A stretch of 64,000 nt of DNA from Pseudomonas putida W15Oct28 (GCF_000708715.2 NZ_JENB01000002.1:62001-126000), one strand, 5' to 3'. Shown: positions 1 to 9,290, numbered from the stretch's first letter. Translations and numbers: made by a program. Notes: generated from the letters alone by a model not told the origin.

Positions 1-44
1 GCTTTAAGCAACAGGATGGAGAGCAACAGGCGCGGGTAGTTCAT
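1..44 (-). CDS. 5' end of a divergent gene, probably exported (partial)
   Basis: Reading leftward from the ATG at position 44 gives MNYPRLLLSILLLK before the window ends. One basic residue followed by a leucine-rich stretch looks like the start of a signal peptide. It lies divergent to a two-component system, where a periplasmic protein would be a plausible partner. Only 14 codons are visible and the ribosome-binding site is weak, so the identity is unknown. Confidence 0.35.
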   Translation of the reverse strand, partial: MNYPRLLLSILLLK

Positions 45-241
45 CGGGGGTTCCAGACAAGCGGATTCGGAGGGGAGCAAGCGCGGGCAACCCGCTAGCA
101 GCGGGCGATGAGGATACGGGCGGGCTGTGTACGGCGCGGTTAGCCGAGGGTAAAGATGTGTAAAGTCCGACCGGCCGGCGGTGACAGTGCCGGCCTGCGG
201 GGCGATCATTACCGCCCCTGCAATTGCGATATCTGGCCCCG

Positions 242-934
242 ATGATCCCTGTGCTGCTGGTCGACGACGACCGCGAACTGACTGAAATGCTCTCTTTGTA
301 CCTGGCGCGCGAAGGCTTCCAGGCCACGGCGGTGGACACCGGTGAAGAGGGCGAGACCCAGGCGTTGTCCGGTAACTTCCAGGTGGTGGTGCTGGACGTG
401 ATGCTGCCGGGTATCTCTGGCATCGAGGTGTTGCGGCGGGTGCGTGCACGCAGCCAAGTGCCGGTGCTGCTGCTGACCGCCCGTGGCGACAATATCGACC
501 GTATTGCCGGCCTTGAGCTGGGGGCCGATGACTATGTGCCCAAGCCCAGCTCCCCGGGTGAACTGGTAGCACGCCTGCGGGCGATACTGCGCCGGGTGCA
601 GCCGCAACCGACGGGCGAGGCCAGTGCGCCCGAGCACGTGCGCACGGGTGCATTGAAAATGTGGCCGGGCCGTCGTGAGGCGCACTGGGGCGAAGCCACG
701 CTGGAGCTGACCGGTTCGGAGTTCAGCCTGCTCGAAGCGTTGGCCCGCCAGGCTGGCCAGTTGGTCAGCAAGCAGGACCTGTCACTCAATGCCTTGGGCC
801 GGCCGTTAACCCGTTACGACCGGCGCATCGACGTGCACGTGAGCAGCATCCGGCAAAAGCTCGGCCCGCGTGCCGACGGCAGCAGCTGGATCCAGAGCGT
901 GCGTGGCATGGGCTACATGCTGATTGTCGAATGA
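242..934 (+). CDS. OmpR/PhoB-family response regulator
   Basis: A 230-aa DNA-binding response regulator. The receiver domain (about residues 1-115) has the acidic pair in LLVDDD, the phospho-acceptor Asp52 in VVLDVMLPG and the conserved Lys in DYVPKP. The C-terminal half is a winged helix ending VRGMGYML, typical of OmpR/PhoB proteins. The ATG at 242 is preferred over an in-frame TTG at 224 because it puts the first beta strand at the N terminus as in the family. Its stop overlaps the start of the downstream kinase gene (ATGA), so the two are co-translated. The signal is unknown; the general layout resembles CpxR/RstA-type pairs, but the sequence does not settle which. Confidence 0.93.
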   Translation: MIPVLLVDDDRELTEMLSLYLAREGFQATAVDTGEEGETQALSGNFQVVVLDVMLPGISGIEVLRRVRARSQVPVLLLTARGDNIDRIAGLELGADDYVPKPSSPGELVARLRAILRRVQPQPTGEASAPEHVRTGALKMWPGRREAHWGEATLELTGSEFSLLEALARQAGQLVSKQDLSLNALGRPLTRYDRRIDVHVSSIRQKLGPRADGSSWIQSVRGMGYMLIVE

Positions 935-2196
935 TGCGCCGGCGCCTGTTCTGGAAGCTGTTCCTGGCGTTCTGGCTGGCCAACTGCCTGACTTTCCTGG
1001 TGGGTGCCGGCGCCTTCATGCTCAATGACTGGCGTGGCGATACCCCGGCGCTGCGTTCGCTGTTGGCCACCGAACTGCAGGTACTGCAGCGTTATGGTGA
1101 GCAGGCCGGCCGGCAGTTGCTGGAGGTGTCGCCGCAGCCGCCGGATGTACAAGTGGGCCTTTACGACAGCCAGGGCCAGTTGCTGGCAGGCAAGGCGGTG
1201 CCGGTCGCGCGTTTCGAGCAGGCATTGAACGACAGCGAAGGTCGCCCGCTGGTGCTGCGTGCTTCGGTGGCCACGGTGCTTGGCGAACCGCCGCGCCCGC
1301 GCGGCATGGGCCCGCTGTTTACCGGCACGCTGATGAGTGCGCTGTTTGCCTTCCTGTGCAGCCTGTACCTGACTCGCCCGTTGGCCTGGCTACGCGAAGC
1401 CATGGGCCAGGTGGCCCAGGGCCGGTTCGATGTGCGCGTGAAACCCAGGTTGGGCAAGCGCCGCGACGAGATCGTCGAGCTGGCCGAGGACTGCGACCGC
1501 ATGGCCGGCCAGCTCAAGGCCCTGGTGCAGGCGCAGCAGAACCTGCTGCACGATATTTCCCACGAACTGCGCTCACCGCTGACCCGCATGCATGCTGCCA
1601 TCGGCCTGATGCGTCAACAGCCCGACCGGCACGACATGCTGGAGCGGGTGGAGCGCGAGTCACGGCGCATGGACGACCTGATCGAGCAGCTACTGACCCT
1701 GGCCCGCGCCCAGGCTCGGCAGGGTGACAGCGACTTTGCCACTGTCGATGTGGTAGAGCTGCTGGCGCAGATCGTCGAAGACGCCCGTTTCGAGGCGGGC
1801 ATGAAGCAGTGCCAGGTGTCCTTGCAAGCCCAGGGCGCGTTTCTCATCCATGGGCATGAAGAGCTGCTGTACCGGGCGTTCGAGAACATCATCCGCAACG
1901 CCGTGCGCTACACCGCAGCCGGCACAGAGGTGTTGGTGGAGGCCGCGCTGGCGCCGGGCGGGCAATGGTTCCAGGTCTGTGTCAGTGATCACGGTCCGGG
2001 CGTAGACCCGGCGCGGCTGAAGCGCATCTTCGAGCCGTTTGACCGAGGTACCGACAGCAGCGACGATGGTTTTGGCCTGGGCCTGGCGATTGCCCAGCGC
2101 GCCATTACCCTGCATGGCGGCAGCATCACCGCGCAGGCCGCAGCCAGCGGCGGGCTGCGGGTGCGCATCGAGCTGCCGCAAGCCAGCGCTATTTGA
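931..2196 (+). CDS. Sensor histidine kinase, partner of the upstream regulator
   Basis: A 421-aa inner-membrane histidine kinase. It has an N-terminal membrane helix (about residues 9-31), a periplasmic segment of about 100 residues, a second helix (about 130-150) and a HAMP linker. The HisKA box HDISHELRSPLTRM carries His211 as the probable phosphorylated residue. The ATPase domain follows, with an N-box (ENIIRNAVRYT) and G-boxes (DHGPGVD, GFGLGLAIA). It overlaps the regulator gene by 4 bp and its last 8 bp overlap the convergent aldo/keto reductase gene. The small periplasmic domain suggests envelope sensing, but the ligand cannot be read from the sequence. Confidence 0.93.
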   Translation: MMRRRLFWKLFLAFWLANCLTFLVGAGAFMLNDWRGDTPALRSLLATELQVLQRYGEQAGRQLLEVSPQPPDVQVGLYDSQGQLLAGKAVPVARFEQALNDSEGRPLVLRASVATVLGEPPRPRGMGPLFTGTLMSALFAFLCSLYLTRPLAWLREAMGQVAQGRFDVRVKPRLGKRRDEIVELAEDCDRMAGQLKALVQAQQNLLHDISHELRSPLTRMHAAIGLMRQQPDRHDMLERVERESRRMDDLIEQLLTLARAQARQGDSDFATVDVVELLAQIVEDARFEAGMKQCQVSLQAQGAFLIHGHEELLYRAFENIIRNAVRYTAAGTEVLVEAALAPGGQWFQVCVSDHGPGVDPARLKRIFEPFDRGTDSSDDGFGLGLAIAQRAITLHGGSITAQAAASGGLRVRIELPQASAI

Positions 2197-3184
2197 AACC
2201 GGTCACCGCGTGGGGGACGTAAGGGGTCTGCAAGCGTGCCACCTCGTCCTCGCTCAGTTGCAGTGACAACGCGCCCAGTGCATCGTCCAGATGCGCAGGC
2301 TTCGAGGCGCCGACGATCGGGGCGCTAACGCCGGTTTTACCCAGTACCCATGCCAATGCCACCTGGGCCATCGGCACGCCCCGTTCGCCGGCGATCTGCT
2401 CGACCACGTCGATCACCCGGCCGTCTTCCACCTCGGTCTTTTCATAGAACGACTGGCCGGATACATCGCTGCGCGTGCGTGCGGTCTGCTGCCCGTGCGG
2501 CCGGGTCAGGCGCCCGCGGGCCATCGGGCTCCAGGGCATCAGGCCGACGCCCTGGTCCAGGCACAGCGGGATCATCTCGCGTTCTTCCTCGCGGTAGATC
2601 AGGTTGAGGTAGTTCTGCATCGACACGAAACGGCTCCAACCGTTGCTGGCCGCTACCTGCTGTGCCTTGGCGAACTGCCAGGCGTACATCGACGATGCAC
2701 CGATGTAGCGGGCCTTGCCGGCCTTGACCACGTCGTGCAGGGCCTCCATGGTCTCCTCGATGGGGGTGTGGTAGTCCCAGCGGTGGATCTGGTAAAGGTC
2801 GACGTAGTCGGTGCCCAGGCGGGTGAGGCTGGCGTCGATGTTGGCCATGATCGCCTTGCGCGACAAACCTTGCTCATTGGGCCGGCTGGCGCCTTCCCAC
2901 ATGTTGGCCGGGAAGAACACCTTGGTGGCGATCACGGTTTCTTCCCGGCGGGTGAATTCTTTCAGCAGTTTGCCGAGGATGATTTCCGAAGTACCCGCGG
3001 AATAGCTGTTGGCGGTGTCGAAGAAATTGATGCCTTGCTCGACGGCATGGCGAATGATGGGCCGGCTGGCGTCTTCGCCCAAGGTCCAGGGGTGAGTGCC
3101 GGCGTCGGGTTCGCCGAAGGTCATGCAGCCCAGGCACAGCCTGGAAATGTCCAGCCCGGTGCTACCCAGCTTTACGTATTGCAT
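2189..3184 (-). CDS. Aldo/keto reductase
   Basis: A 331-aa NADPH-dependent aldo/keto reductase, (beta/alpha)8 fold. The catalytic tetrad is visible: Asp and Tyr in FFDTANSYSAG, Lys in IATKVFF and His in YQIHRWD. The C-terminal nucleotide-binding segment contains APIVGASK. The ATG at 3184 (MQYVKLGSTGL) is preferred over one five codons upstream because the family begins with this strand. The gene converges on the sensor kinase and lies tail-to-head with a LysR gene. The substrate is unknown; similarity is to the YajO/YhdN-type group that acts on small aldehydes and sugars. Confidence 0.9.
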   Translation of the reverse strand: MQYVKLGSTGLDISRLCLGCMTFGEPDAGTHPWTLGEDASRPIIRHAVEQGINFFDTANSYSAGTSEIILGKLLKEFTRREETVIATKVFFPANMWEGASRPNEQGLSRKAIMANIDASLTRLGTDYVDLYQIHRWDYHTPIEETMEALHDVVKAGKARYIGASSMYAWQFAKAQQVAASNGWSRFVSMQNYLNLIYREEEREMIPLCLDQGVGLMPWSPMARGRLTRPHGQQTARTRSDVSGQSFYEKTEVEDGRVIDVVEQIAGERGVPMAQVALAWVLGKTGVSAPIVGASKPAHLDDALGALSLQLSEDEVARLQTPYVPHAVTGFK

Positions 3185-3280
3185 CGTCGTCTCCTTCAAG
3201 GGCGTTAGTGTGGGCGTTAGCCTAACGCTGGCAGCCTTGCGCGAAAATTCCGTATTGATGCAGGTCCAATCCGCAAAAAT

Positions 3281-4132
3281 TCACAAGCGCAGTAACGGCC
3301 GCACCTGTTGCTGGAGGAAGTCGGTAACTGCCTTGATCCGTGGTGTGGCCCGCACGTCCTCATGCACTGCCAGCCAGATTTCGATGCTCATGGTCTGCTC
3401 GGCGCGGCCAGCTTCCTTCAAGCCGTGCTCCTGCGCCATGAACGCGGGCAGGCAGGCGATACCGATGCCGCCGGCGCAGGCCTGGGCCTGGATGCGCAAG
3501 TCATTACTGTGTAGCGCGAAGGGCTGCTGGCCCGCCTGGCGGTTCAGCCATTGCTGTTGTGGGGAACTGGCCTGGGACTCGTCGTAGCCGATGTAGCGCC
3601 AGGCCGTCGCACTGGCCAGGTAGCTGGCCGAGGCGTACAGCCGGTAGTCCAGGTGCCCCAGCAGGCTGACCACCAAGGTCGGCTCTGTCGGCCTGGCCAG
3701 GGCGATGCTGATGTCGGCTTCGCGGCGGGCCAAGGAAGCTTTTGATTTGCTGCCTACCAGCTTCAGGCGCAACTGCGGATGGCGCTGGTACAACTCGCCG
3801 AGACGCCGGGCGACGATGCTGCCTAGCAATGCTGGTGGTGCCGACAGCACCACTTCGCCTTCCACCGCCTGCTGGCCGGCACTGGCGAAATGCTCCAGCG
3901 CGAAGGAGGACAGGGCCATCTGCTCGGCAAGTTCGGCAACGCGTCGGCCTTCGTCGGTGAGCGCATAGGCGCGGGGGCGCCGGTCGACCAGCTTGAGCTT
4001 GAGCGAGGCTTCGAGCGAAGCGATGCGCCGGGCCACGGTGGCGTGGTCGACGCCCAGGGCCTTGGCGGCGGCGGACAACGATCCGGCCGAGGTGAAGGCA
4101 GAGAAATGGCGCAGGTCTTCCCAATCGAACAT
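3281..4132 (-). CDS. LysR-family transcriptional regulator
   Basis: A 283-aa LysR-type regulator. The winged helix is at residues 1-60, with recognition region SAAAKALGVDHATVARRIASLE, followed by a LysR substrate-binding domain. The start MFDWEDLRHFSAF at 4132 matches the family; the longer open frame upstream does not. It lies 96 bp upstream of the aldo/keto reductase on the same strand, so it may control that gene or itself. The HTH reads DHATVARRI rather than the more common QPAVSRQI, as in the group of short LysR proteins near oxidoreductases. Confidence 0.9.
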   Translation of the reverse strand: MFDWEDLRHFSAFTSAGSLSAAAKALGVDHATVARRIASLEASLKLKLVDRRPRAYALTDEGRRVAELAEQMALSSFALEHFASAGQQAVEGEVVLSAPPALLGSIVARRLGELYQRHPQLRLKLVGSKSKASLARREADISIALARPTEPTLVVSLLGHLDYRLYASASYLASATAWRYIGYDESQASSPQQQWLNRQAGQQPFALHSNDLRIQAQACAGGIGIACLPAFMAQEHGLKEAGRAEQTMSIEIWLAVHEDVRATPRIKAVTDFLQQQVRPLLRL

Positions 4133-4206
4133 GAGTGGCTCGGCAGTGATGGGTGCAGAAAGGGGTAGGGTAGCGCTTTCTGCGGCCAGGGGGCCGCGAT
4201 AGGGCT

Positions 4207-4674
4207 TTAACTTGTGAGGGTGGGCACGAACATTCCGGTCTTCACATTGCTCATCGACACCAGCGTCTTGAAGCGTTTGGCGTTGTTGTTTTCGAAGAAC
4301 AGCTCGCGGGTCAGCTGGGTGTACTGCTCCATGTGCCGCACCAGCATGATCAGCACGAAATCGCACCCCCCGGCCACGTAGTAGCACTGCTGCACCTGAG
4401 GGCAGGCGAGGAAGGTGCGCTTCATCTCGTCCAGCAGGTCCAGCCGCTCGTTCTCCACTTCAACCTCGGTGATCACGGTCAGGGTGTAACCCAGCTGCTC
4501 GGCGTTCACCTGCGCCACCGTGCCGCGAATCACGCCGTCGGCCGACATCTTCTTCAACCGCCGGTTGACCGCCGCCGATGACAGGTTGACCTGCGCACCC
4601 AGGTCGAGCTGGGAACTACTGGCGTCGCGCTGCACCGCATCGAGCAGGGCCAGGTCGAAGTGATCGAGGGGCAT
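4207..4674 (-). CDS. Lrp/AsnC-family regulator
   Basis: A 155-aa Lrp/AsnC regulator with an N-terminal HTH (LDLGAQVNLSSAAVNRRLKK) and a C-terminal RAM/ligand domain containing GGCDFVLIMLV. The ATG at 4674 gives the usual PLDHFDLALLDA opening. It is divergent from the M20 hydrolase and diaminopropionate ammonia-lyase genes, with a 165-bp shared promoter region that is unusually AT-rich for this DNA. It is therefore the likely amino-acid-responsive regulator of those two genes (inference from context). Confidence 0.92.
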   Translation of the reverse strand: MPLDHFDLALLDAVQRDASSSQLDLGAQVNLSSAAVNRRLKKMSADGVIRGTVAQVNAEQLGYTLTVITEVEVENERLDLLDEMKRTFLACPQVQQCYYVAGGCDFVLIMLVRHMEQYTQLTRELFFENNNAKRFKTLVSMSNVKTGMFVPTLTS

Positions 4675-4839
4675 GAACGTAACTCCGTTGATAAACACTG
4701 CTGAAGGCCGGAAAAACGTAATGAAATTGCATGTAGCGGCCGAAAATCAAGTTTTTCGTACGTCCAAAGCAAATAGAATTCTCCCACGAACAAAGCAGTG
4801 GTGCTTCGCCATGGCACTGCATCCAGGGAGAAACGGTTG

Positions 4840-6090
4840 ATGAATGCAAGCATCTCACTGCAACTGAACGGCCCTTTGCTGCTGCAGCAGATTCGTTTAC
4901 TCGGGCAGGTAGGCGCCGATGCCACCCACGGTGGGCGCACCCGCATTGCGCTGACTGATGCCGAAAAGGCCGGCCGCGACCTGCTGGTCGGCTGGATGCG
5001 CGAGCTTGACCTTGATGTGCAGGTCGACCGTATCGGCAATATCTTCGGCACCTTGCGCGCAGCCGATGACCACGGTGAGCAACGCCCATTGATGATGGGG
5101 TCGCACATCGACACCGTGACCAACGCCGGTGCCCTGGATGGCTGCTACGGCGTGCTGGCCGGGCTGGCGGTGATCCGCGCCTACCGCGATGCCGGGCGCT
5201 TGCCCGAGCGTTCACTCACGGTTGGCGCCTTTACCAACGAGGAGGGCGTGCGCTACCAACCCGACATGATGGGCTCGCTGGTGTACGCCGGCGGCCTGCC
5301 GCTGCAGCAGGCGCTGGATACCCTGGGCACCGACGGTACGCGGCTTGGTGATGAACTGGCGCGCATCGGCTATGCCGGCGCACTGGAGCCTGGGGCCATC
5401 GTGCCGCACGAATACCTCGAGCTGCACATCGAGCAGGGGCCGATCCTCGAAGCCGAGAACACCCTGATTGGTGTGGTCGAGAACCTGCAGGGCATTTCCT
5501 GGCAGCAGGTGGAGGTGAAGGGCCATGCCAACCATGCCGGCACCACACCCACCCACCTGCGCCATGACGCAGGCTTCGTGGCCAGTGCCATCGTCACCGA
5601 ACTGCGCGCCATGGCCGTGGACTCCGGCACCACCTTGGCTACGGTTGGCTGTATGCAGTTCGAGCCGAATGTAATAAACGTCATTCCACGCAAGGCCACG
5701 TTCACCGTCGACCTGCGCGACCCGGACGAAACCTGCCTGGCACACGCTGAAAACCGCCTGAGCCACTACCTGCAGGCGCTTGCCGAGCGCGAAGGGGTCA
5801 GCATCAGCACCGAGCGGCTGGTGCGCTTCGAGCCGGTCAGCTTCGATGCGGATCTGGCCGATGCGATCGAAGCCTCGGCGCAGCGTTTTGGCTTCAGCCA
5901 CCGGCGCATGACCTCTGGCGCCGGCCACGATGCGCAAATGATCGCCCGCATCGCCCCGGCCGCGATGATCTTTGTGCCCAGCCAGGGCGGTATCAGCCAC
6001 AACCCGCGCGAGCATACCGATAATGAGCAGCTGATCCAGGGGGCACAGGTGCTGCTGGATGTGGTGAACCGTCGCCTGTTGCACGCCTGA
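4840..6090 (+). CDS. M20-family Zn-dependent amidohydrolase (N-carbamoyl-L-amino-acid hydrolase/allantoate amidohydrolase type)
   Basis: A 416-aa metal-dependent hydrolase of the AllC/HyuC branch. Metal ligands are seen in GSHIDTV (His, Asp), the Glu pair in FTNEEGVRY, LELHIEQG and the C-terminal GISHNPRE. The dimerisation lid contains HANHAGTTP. The ATG at 4840 follows an AGGGAG ribosome-binding site. It is followed by diaminopropionate ammonia-lyase and opposed by an Lrp gene. The pair may release and then deaminate an N-carbamoyl (or ureido) derivative of 2,3-diaminopropionate or a related amino acid; that substrate assignment is inference. Confidence 0.9.
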   Translation: MNASISLQLNGPLLLQQIRLLGQVGADATHGGRTRIALTDAEKAGRDLLVGWMRELDLDVQVDRIGNIFGTLRAADDHGEQRPLMMGSHIDTVTNAGALDGCYGVLAGLAVIRAYRDAGRLPERSLTVGAFTNEEGVRYQPDMMGSLVYAGGLPLQQALDTLGTDGTRLGDELARIGYAGALEPGAIVPHEYLELHIEQGPILEAENTLIGVVENLQGISWQQVEVKGHANHAGTTPTHLRHDAGFVASAIVTELRAMAVDSGTTLATVGCMQFEPNVINVIPRKATFTVDLRDPDETCLAHAENRLSHYLQALAEREGVSISTERLVRFEPVSFDADLADAIEASAQRFGFSHRRMTSGAGHDAQMIARIAPAAMIFVPSQGGISHNPREHTDNEQLIQGAQVLLDVVNRRLLHA

Positions 6091-6169
6091 TTTCCACTGA
6101 AATTTCCCGCCCGCTGAAGCCTGGCTGCAGCGGCGTGGGCTTCCTGTTGCCTGTAGAAAGGAGTACCGC

Positions 6170-7375
6170 ATGTTTGTTTCCAACCCCAAGGCTGGTCGGC
6201 AGCCATACCCCCAAGCGCTGCAAGCAGTGATGAGCATCGCCAAGGCCGAGGAAAGCCGCCAGTGGCTCGCCGGCTGGTCCCGTCTGACCGCCGGTGCCAC
6301 GCCGTTGTATGCCTTGCCTGACCTGGCCGCGGAACTGGGCGTGGCCCAGGTGTCGGTCAAGGACGAGTCGGTACGTTCCGAGCTGGGTAGCTTCAAGGCC
6401 CTCGGTGCGCCGATTGCCCTGGTTCGCCTGATTCTGCGCACCTTCCCCGAACAGCCGTTCGACCCGCGTGGCTTGCTGGAGGGCCGCCATGCAGACCTGT
6501 TGGCCCACTTCACCGTTGTCAGCGCCACCGACGGCAACCACGGCAAGGGCCTGGCGGCTGCCGCGCAGAGTATCGGCTGCCGCTGCGTGATCGTGCTGCA
6601 TGCCAATGTCAGCATCGAGCGCGCGCAGGCGATTGCCGCCTATGGCGCAAAGATCGTGCGCATTGCCGGCAACTACGACGAGTCGGTCGTGCACGCCGCC
6701 GAGCTGGCGGCCAGCCATGGCTGGACGGTGGTTTCCGATACTTCCTATGAAGGCTATGAGGTGATCCCGCGTGATGTGATGCAGGGCTACGGCACCATCG
6801 CGGCGGAAATCATCGAAGCCGCGGCCGGGCAGCCGCCGTTCACGCATGTGTTCCTGCAAGGCGGGGTAGGTGGCCTTGCAGCCGGCATCGTCAGCTACCT
6901 GTGGGAGCACTTTGCCGAGCAACGTCCGCTGTTCGTCATGGTCGAGCCCGAACAGGCGGACTGCCTGTACCAGAGTGCCTTGCTGGGCAAACCGGCCAGG
7001 GCGACGGGCTCGGTGGATTCGATAATGGCGGGCCTTGCCTGTGGCGAAACATCACCACTGGCCTGGCGCTTCCTTGAATCGAGCGTGGATTACTTCATGA
7101 CCATCAGCGACGACCAGGCGGTCGCCGCCATGCGCCGCCTGGCGGCCGGCAGTGCCCGCGATATTCCGTTGGTGGCGGGTGAGTCCAGCGTCGCAGGCCT
7201 GGCCGGGCTGATCCAACTGGTCAAGAGCGCCCGTGTAGCCACCGACCTGGGCCTGAACGGCGATGCCCGTGTCCTCTTCATCAGCACCGAAGGCGCCACC
7301 GCCCCAGGCGTCTACGCCGACCTGCTGGGTGAATCGGCCGGCTCGGTGCTGGCGCGCCAGCAGGCCTGGATCTGA
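6170..7375 (+). CDS. dpaL: Diaminopropionate ammonia-lyase
   Basis: A 401-aa fold-type II PLP enzyme matching diaminopropionate ammonia-lyase (YgeX/DpaL), which converts 2,3-diaminopropionate to pyruvate and two ammonia. The PLP-binding Lys76 lies in SELGSFKALG, followed by the substrate-binding ATDGNHGKGLA loop and the glycine-rich GGVGGLAAG phosphate cup. The ATG at 6170 follows a GAAAGGAG ribosome-binding site. The gene is 79 bp downstream of the M20 hydrolase and probably co-transcribed with it. The protein has the family's usual length of about 400 residues. Confidence 0.92.
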   Translation: MFVSNPKAGRQPYPQALQAVMSIAKAEESRQWLAGWSRLTAGATPLYALPDLAAELGVAQVSVKDESVRSELGSFKALGAPIALVRLILRTFPEQPFDPRGLLEGRHADLLAHFTVVSATDGNHGKGLAAAAQSIGCRCVIVLHANVSIERAQAIAAYGAKIVRIAGNYDESVVHAAELAASHGWTVVSDTSYEGYEVIPRDVMQGYGTIAAEIIEAAAGQPPFTHVFLQGGVGGLAAGIVSYLWEHFAEQRPLFVMVEPEQADCLYQSALLGKPARATGSVDSIMAGLACGETSPLAWRFLESSVDYFMTISDDQAVAAMRRLAAGSARDIPLVAGESSVAGLAGLIQLVKSARVATDLGLNGDARVLFISTEGATAPGVYADLLGESAGSVLARQQAWI

Positions 7376-7428
7376 AACTTGCGCTCACAGGGCATACGAA
7401 TGACGCTCCCTGGAGCGCTGTGCATCAA

Positions 7429-8613
7429 TCAGTGGCCGCCTTTCATCCGTCGCGCCACCAGATAGATGCCCAGGCCAACCAGCGCAGTCGCCGCGCCGAT
7501 ATACCCGGTGCTGGTCCAGCCCATACCGGCGGTAATCGCCATGCCACCCAGCCACGGCCCCAGTGCATTGGCCAGGTTGAACGCGGCATGGTTCGACGCC
7601 GCCGCCAGGCTCGGCGCTTCATGGGCAATGTCCATCAAGCGGATCTGCAGCGGCGCTGCCAGGGCAATCATGGTCCCCACCAGGCCGATGCCCAACAGCA
7701 GGCTCCACAGCGCCTGGGCGGCGAAGGTGAAGAACAGCAGCACGGCGATCGACCACACCAGCACCAGCCCCACGGCGCGGAACTGCAGGCGGTCGAACAG
7801 TTTGCCGCCGGCGATGTTGCCAACGATGCCGCCCACCCCGAACGCCGCGAGGCCGAACGGAATCCACTGGGGCGACACCTGGGTCACCTGCAGCATGGTC
7901 GGCGCCAGGTAGCTGAAGACCGTGAACATGCCGGCAAAGCCGATCGAGGCGATGGCCAGCGCCATCCATACCTGCGGGAGGGTGAAGGCTTGCAGCTCCT
8001 TGCGTGGGTCGCTGCGCACTTCGTCCTGGGGCTGGGGCACGAAGCGCCACACCAGGGCGATGGTGCACAACGCGATCGCGCCAACCAGCACGAACGCCGA
8101 GCGCCAGCCGAAGAACTGGCCCAGGTAGGTCGCCACCGGGTTGCCGAGCAACATGGCCAGGGTCAGGCCCATCATCACCCGGGCAACGGCACCTGCACGC
8201 TGGTCTTTGGCCACCATGCTCGATGCGACCACAGCGGCAATACCGAAGTAGGCGCCGTGGGGCAGGCCGCTGATGAAGCGGAAGGCAACCAAGCCACCGA
8301 ACGAGGGGGCGAAAGCGGTCGCCAGGTTGCCCAGGGCATACAGTGCCATCAGCAGCAACAGCATGTGCTTGCGCAACAGCCGGGCACCGAGAATAGCCAG
8401 TGTCGGGGCGCCAACCATTACCCCCAGCGCGTAGGCGCTGATGGCATGGCCCACCTGGGGCTCGCTCAATTGCAGGTTGCTGGCGATGTCGGGCATCAGC
8501 CCCATGATGGCGAATTCGCCGGTGCCGATGGCAAAGCTGCCCAGCGCCATGGCGGCTTCCATCTTCGCGACGGTGCTTTTACTGGGGAGAGGGGGTAGTT
8601 CCTGGACTGACAT
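7429..8613 (-). CDS. MFS transporter, DHA1 (AraJ/YdhP-like) efflux type
   Basis: A 394-aa major facilitator with about 12 membrane segments. An FAIGTGEFAIMGLMPDIA-type first helix is typical of the arabinose-efflux/YdhP group of DHA1 drug and sugar exporters. RFISGLPHGAYFG resembles the family motif in helix 4. It converges on dpaL with a 53-bp gap, so it is not in that operon. The substrate is unknown; the group includes purine nucleoside and sugar exporters. Confidence 0.9.
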   Translation of the reverse strand: MSVQELPPLPSKSTVAKMEAAMALGSFAIGTGEFAIMGLMPDIASNLQLSEPQVGHAISAYALGVMVGAPTLAILGARLLRKHMLLLLMALYALGNLATAFAPSFGGLVAFRFISGLPHGAYFGIAAVVASSMVAKDQRAGAVARVMMGLTLAMLLGNPVATYLGQFFGWRSAFVLVGAIALCTIALVWRFVPQPQDEVRSDPRKELQAFTLPQVWMALAIASIGFAGMFTVFSYLAPTMLQVTQVSPQWIPFGLAAFGVGGIVGNIAGGKLFDRLQFRAVGLVLVWSIAVLLFFTFAAQALWSLLLGIGLVGTMIALAAPLQIRLMDIAHEAPSLAAASNHAAFNLANALGPWLGGMAITAGMGWTSTGYIGAATALVGLGIYLVARRMKGGH

Positions 8614-8718
8614 CTGTATCCCTATTGAAACATGCTGAAACGTTCAAGGCGGGATCATAGTCAATCTTTGACGGCAACGTCGAGGAAGCTGACCGGCTTC
8701 CTCGCACGACTGTCGGCG

Positions 8719-8892
8719 TCAGGCGGGTTCTGCCAGCGGGCTGGCAAAGGCCTCGGGAGCGGCTTGAAGTCGGGCCTGCAACTGGTCAACGTAGGCCTGG
8801 GCGTGGTGCATGTCAGCAAACGACACGGGGTGCCCGTCGATGATCACTTTGCAGCCTGCGTCCTGCTCGTTGCGTACGATTTCAATCTTCAT
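8719..8892 (-). CDS. Small conserved-type hypothetical protein (57 aa)
   Basis: A 57-codon frame beginning MKIEIVRNEQDAGCKVIIDG and ending SPLAEPA. It is preceded at good spacing by AAGGAGCC. The first half reads as a small beta meander with one Cys and the second as a helix (AQAYVDQLQARL). Codon choice is like the neighbours. Short proteins of this design are common in pseudomonads without known function. It sits 105 bp downstream of the MFS gene on the same strand. Confidence 0.65.
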   Translation of the reverse strand: MKIEIVRNEQDAGCKVIIDGHPVSFADMHHAQAYVDQLQARLQAAPEAFASPLAEPA

Positions 8893-9017
8893 GCCGGCTC
8901 CTTGATGTTGTTCTGGCGCGGGCGAGAATAGCTTGATTAGCTGCCTAATGAAAATGAAATAACCGCTCTAGCAAGCTGCTTACAGCCATCTTGGCCAAAT
9001 CGGTAATGCCGGCCCTG

Positions 9018-9048
9018 GTAGGAGCGGCCTTGTGTCGCGACAGGGGTG
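9018..9048. repeat. Single REP unit
   Basis: Contains GTAGGAGCGGCCTTGTGTCG, identical to the arm of the inverted pair at 53459-53573, but without its partner arm. It is a solitary REP-like unit between the 57-aa gene and the MFS permease. Confidence 0.6.
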
Positions 9049-9140
9049 CGAAGCGCCCCCAGGATTTGAGCATCAAGCAGGACTAGTCGGCGCTGCTCAG
9101 CAGCCCAGTAGCGCCCTGATTGTTACCGTGTCAAAGGATT

Positions 9141-9156
9141 GAGTACAAATGTACTC
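9141..9156. promoter_or_regulatory. GAGTAC-N4-GTACTC palindrome (possible operator)
   Basis: A perfect 6-bp inverted repeat, GAGTACAAATGTACTC, followed by CTGACGGG. A near-identical site, with the same arms, the same 4-bp spacer length and a following CTACCGGG, lies at 24853-24868. The position about 135 bp upstream of the MFS start suits a transcription factor site. The regulator is not known. Confidence 0.4.
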
Positions 9157-9290
9157 CTGACGGGTTCAGCGCTGTTTACCCTGCACATAGCTGAAATGCC
9201 GGGATTCTATGGCAGCCTGTATGCCTGCTCTTTTAGACTGCCGCCTGCGTGTGCCGACATCCGGCCCGCTTGGTCGATAAGGTTGTCTGC

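Larger units (their letters stand above)
8893..9290. other. Intergenic region of about 400 bp
   Basis: No convincing gene. It contains an AT-rich stretch (8930-8975) that could hold the promoter for the 57-aa gene, a half REP unit (about 9018-9048, GTAGGAGCGGCCTTGTGTCG), and a GAGTAC-N4-GTACTC palindrome at 9141-9156 upstream of the next MFS gene. Confidence 0.6.

Noticed and set aside
7420..8598. 392-codon plus-strand frame over the MFS gene
   Set aside because: His/Gln/Arg-rich antisense of membrane helices; the minus-strand MFS protein is clear.
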